Position numbers and translations under genes: made by a program
Notes under the pieces: generated by a model
Told to the model about the DNA's origin: nothing
Databases searched by the model: none
Seen by the model: the letters and a program-made list of their open reading frames with translations, nothing else
Shown: one piece after another, positions 61,564 to 64,000 of the stretch
Layout: the number at the start of each line of letters is the position of its first letter
Position numbering within the stretch: position 1 is the first letter of the stretch
DNA from: Paraburkholderia sp. BL25I1N1
GTDB lineage: Bacteria > Pseudomonadota > Gammaproteobacteria > Burkholderiales > Burkholderiaceae
Reading direction: 5' to 3'
NCBI RefSeq assembly: GCF_003002025.1
Contig: NZ_PVZB01000001.1
Span: forward strand, 124,001-188,000
Length of the DNA stretch: 64,000 nt

Positions 61564-62847
61564 TTACCGTCGTTTCGTAGCTCGTTTGGCCGGGGCTGCC
61601 CGAGCGGCGACAGGCGCGGGCTGCGCCGGCGGCTCTGCCTGCGCCGCCGGCGCGTCAATCGCATCGCCCGGCGCCGCGCCCGCCGCCGCTTTCACTGCAC
61701 GCGCCACCCCAGCTTGCGCCTCCGGCTCCTGCACTGCCACCACCGCCGCCTGACCCGGCGGCGTCGCCGCTTCCCGCGGCTGCGATTTATCGCCGGCCGC
61801 TTCAATCACCCGATGCACGAAGCGCAGCTTCTCCACCACCGGCGCGGCCAGCGTGAACGGATACCCGTCCGGCATGCCGAGGCTGCGATTCAGGCTGTTC
61901 AGCGCATAAGTGAGCGGAAACCAGCGCTTCATCAGATTCTCGAAGCTCGCGTCTTCAACGGGCGTGCGATCGGTCAGAGTCGGCTCGCTCGGGTCGTCGG
62001 GCAAGAGCGCCACGCCGTAAGACGTCGACGTATCCAGCACGTCCACGATCAGCATGTAATGCGCCCACGTCTCGGCCCAATCTTCCCAAGGATGCATCGT
62101 GGCATACGCGCTGATAAACGAAGCCTGCCACTCGGCCGGGGCGCCGTCGCGATAGTAGGCGTTCAGCGCCTCGCCGTAGTCGACGCTTTCGTCGCCGAAC
62201 AGTTTGCGGAACGGTTCGAGCCAGCGCGGATTGTTCTCCACCAGCTGGCTGAAGTAGTAGTGCCCGGTCTCGTGCCGGAAGTGGCCGAGCAGGGTGCGAT
62301 AGGGCTCGCCCATCGCGGTGCGGACTTTCTCGCGATAGGCGTCGTCGGCTTCAGCGATGTTCAGCGTGATGAGCCCGTTATCATGGCCGGTCATGACGCG
62401 CGAACCGTCGCCGCCGTCCTCGAGGAATTCGAACGCGAGGCCGTGCTCGGGATCGGCCTGGCGCGACTTCACGTCGAGGCCGAGTTCGGCCAGCGTGTAA
62501 AGCAGACGGCGCTTGGCCATTTCCAGCCGATACCAGTAGAGCCGGTTGTCGGGCGCGCTCAGATTCGGGATAGTGAGCGTCAACTGGCAGGCGCGGCACA
62601 GCAGGTCCGGCGAGTCGGCCGGGATCATCCAGTTGCAGACGTTTTCGACGGCGTAATTGTGGCACTGGCGGAACAGCGCGCCTTGGGCGTCCGGATGCAG
62701 GCTGCGGAAGCGGCCTTCGCCGGCATCTTCGAACGCGCTGATTTCCGCCACTTCGGGCACATAGCCAAGCAACGACTCGCAACGTTCGCAGCGAACGTTT
62801 TCATAGAAGACGAGGTGCGAGCAATGGTTGCAGTGGAAGGTTTTCAT
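61564..62847 (-). CDS. putative zinc-binding metallopeptidase with zinc ribbon
   Basis: A 427-residue protein. Residues 1-30 are a zinc ribbon (CNHC ... CERC), a second pair (LCRACQ) is near residue 87, and the catalytic motif HETGH is near residue 190 (RHETGHYYFSQLV), followed by a likely third ligand region EDWAETWAHY. The C-terminal ~70 residues are Ala/Pro-rich and disordered. Such peptidases often sit near transglutaminase/ATP-grasp clusters, as the divergent neighbour suggests. Confidence 0.8.
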   Translation of the reverse strand: MKTFHCNHCSHLVFYENVRCERCESLLGYVPEVAEISAFEDAGEGRFRSLHPDAQGALFRQCHNYAVENVCNWMIPADSPDLLCRACQLTLTIPNLSAPDNRLYWYRLEMAKRRLLYTLAELGLDVKSRQADPEHGLAFEFLEDGGDGSRVMTGHDNGLITLNIAEADDAYREKVRTAMGEPYRTLLGHFRHETGHYYFSQLVENNPRWLEPFRKLFGDESVDYGEALNAYYRDGAPAEWQASFISAYATMHPWEDWAETWAHYMLIVDVLDTSTSYGVALLPDDPSEPTLTDRTPVEDASFENLMKRWFPLTYALNSLNRSLGMPDGYPFTLAAPVVEKLRFVHRVIEAAGDKSQPREAATPPGQAAVVAVQEPEAQAGVARAVKAAAGAAPGDAIDAPAAQAEPPAQPAPVAARAAPAKRATKRR

Positions 62848-63179
62848 CGGTGGGGCCTGGAGTGGGAGGGCAGTCGTAGAAGAAGCCACTTCGCAATCTT
62901 CATGCCGCATTTGCCAGACGTCACTGGTTTAACGCACATTACGTGCATGATCGTGCATCGGCGCTGCGCCGCTTTGGTGCGTAGCACTGAAAACGGCAGT
63001 GGAACGGCGCTTGATCCGATCGACCGGACGGTCGGCGATGCGCGGCAAACTTCACAGCAGGCGATGATCCGGGGAGTCCAGGCAGTTCAGGCGGTTTTTC
63101 GCACTTGTTTGACAGGCGTTCCATAAACGGCATGAAGCTTGCTTTTGGCGGGCTGCCATCCTTCGTCCAGGAGTCCGGT
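62848..63179. other. 332-bp divergent promoter region
   Basis: It separates the metallopeptidase and transglutaminase genes. CGTGCATGATCGTGCAT (near 62943) is a short direct repeat of CGTGCAT. An in-frame ATG at 63132 could extend the transglutaminase by 16 residues. Confidence 0.4.
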
Positions 63180-64000
63180 GTGTCCATACGCGTCGCGTTG
63201 CATCATGTCACACATTACCGTTACGACAGGCTGGTTTCACTGTCGCCCCAGGTCGTGCGTCTCAGGCCTGCGCCGCATTGCCGGACCCCGATCCTGTCGT
63301 ATTCGATGCGGGTCGAGCCGGCCGAACACTTCATCAACTGGCAGCAGGACGCGTTCGCCAACTACCAGGCCAGGCTCGTGTTCCCCGAGAAGACGCGCGA
63401 ATTCAAGGTGACCGTCGATCTGGTCGCCGAAATGGCCGTCTACAACCCGTTCGACTTTTTCCTCGAACCCTCGGCCGAGCAGTTTCCCTTCGAGTATTCG
63501 CCCGGCCTCGCGCTGGAACTCGCGCCCTACCGCGTCAAGCGGCCCATGACGCCGCGCTTCGCCGAGTTCGTCGCGAGTATCGACCGCACGCCGGCCGCCA
63601 CCGCCGATTTTCTCGTCGGACTGAATCAGCGGCTGCAGCGCGAAATCCGCTACCTCATCCGGATGGAGCCCGGCGTGCAGACGCCCGAGGAAACGCTCGT
63701 CAGCGCGGCGGGGTCGTGCCGCGACTCCGGCTGGCTGCTGGTCGAGACCTTGCGGCAGTTAGGGCTGGCGGCGCGCTTCGTGTCCGGCTATCTGCTGCAA
63801 CTGGCGCCTGACGTGAAATCGATCGATGGCCCCAGCGGCACCGAAGTCGACTTCACCGACCTGCACGCGTGGTGCGAGGTCTACCTGCCGGGCGCGGGCT
63901 GGATCGGTCTCGATCCGACCTCCGGGCTGCTGGCGGGCGAAGGGCATATCCCCGTCGCCTGCACGCCCGAGCCGGGCAGCGCGGCGCCGATCTCCGGCGC
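63180..64000 (+). CDS. transglutaminase-like protein (3' end beyond window)
   Basis: The frame stays open to the window edge (at least 273 residues). The N-terminal bacterial transglutaminase-like domain is seen at VALHHVTHYRYDRLVSLSPQ and LRPAPHCRTPILSYSMRVEP, then the papain-like triad region: Cys in AAGSCRDSGWLLVETLRQLG and His in DLHAWCEVYLPGAGWIGLDP. GTG 63180 follows CAGGAG. These proteins often cluster with circularly permuted ATP-grasp and alpha-E genes, which would lie beyond the edge. Confidence 0.85.
   Translation, partial: MSIRVALHHVTHYRYDRLVSLSPQVVRLRPAPHCRTPILSYSMRVEPAEHFINWQQDAFANYQARLVFPEKTREFKVTVDLVAEMAVYNPFDFFLEPSAEQFPFEYSPGLALELAPYRVKRPMTPRFAEFVASIDRTPAATADFLVGLNQRLQREIRYLIRMEPGVQTPEETLVSAAGSCRDSGWLLVETLRQLGLAARFVSGYLLQLAPDVKSIDGPSGTEVDFTDLHAWCEVYLPGAGWIGLDPTSGLLAGEGHIPVACTPEPGSAAPISG

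Overview
This is a high-GC (roughly 62-65 % by eye) betaproteobacterial chromosome or megaplasmid segment. The IclR/MocR/LysR regulators, several DUF4148 proteins, DUF2844/DUF3443 pair, phasin, LitR-like MerR regulator and the C2-sulfonate genes point to Burkholderiales, most likely Paraburkholderia or a close relative. No rRNA, tRNA, CRISPR array or intact insertion sequence was seen.

Layout. (1) 1-2000: an alpha/beta hydrolase (cut by the window edge) divergent from a LysR regulator, then a decayed DUF3311 symporter-subunit remnant. (2) 2253-30425: a ~28 kb C2-sulfonate catabolic island. A probable taurine dehydrogenase pair (tauXY), an APC permease and an orphan CobS/CobT-like AAA+/vWA pair are followed by the reverse-strand block tauABC, an aldehyde dehydrogenase, xsc, pta and tauE, with the MocR regulator tauR divergent from tauA. 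Next come an isethionate module (two IclR genes, iseJ, iseU), a VapBC-type toxin-antitoxin pair, and the sulfoacetate module sauR-sauSTU. Taurine (TauXY), isethionate (IseJ) and sulfoacetate (SauT then SauS) all converge on sulfoacetaldehyde; Xsc turns this into acetyl phosphate plus sulfite, Pta makes acetyl-CoA, and TauE probably exports sulfite. No sulfite dehydrogenase is in the window.

(3) 30597-43272: a metal-efflux region. czcCBA, its response regulator and sensor kinase are flanked by four small secreted DUF4148 proteins and a small lipoprotein. Four near-identical 16-bp sites lie in front of czcC, of a DUF4148 gene and in a divergent DUF4148/lipoprotein region, which suggests one regulon. 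A SulP anion transporter sits inside. (4) 43284-49248: a sigma-54 two-component system flanked on both sides by genes that carry textbook -24/-12 elements: a lipoprotein/cytoplasmic pair built of a duplicated unrecognised domain, and an MFS transporter with an overlapping leader ORF.

(5) 49291-54130: a stand-alone response regulator, an ArsR regulator divergent from an Old Yellow Enzyme, and a MerR/LitR-like regulator coupled to an ECF sigma factor with no anti-sigma gene, followed by a heptamer repeat and a RibD/DHFR-like reductase. (6) 54225-64000: a DUF4410 lipoprotein, small secreted and membrane proteins, a phasin, a DUF2844/DUF3443 pair (the latter with two pepsin-like DTG motifs), an HMW1C-type cytoplasmic glycosyltransferase, a zinc-ribbon metallopeptidase, and a transglutaminase-like protein cut by the right edge.
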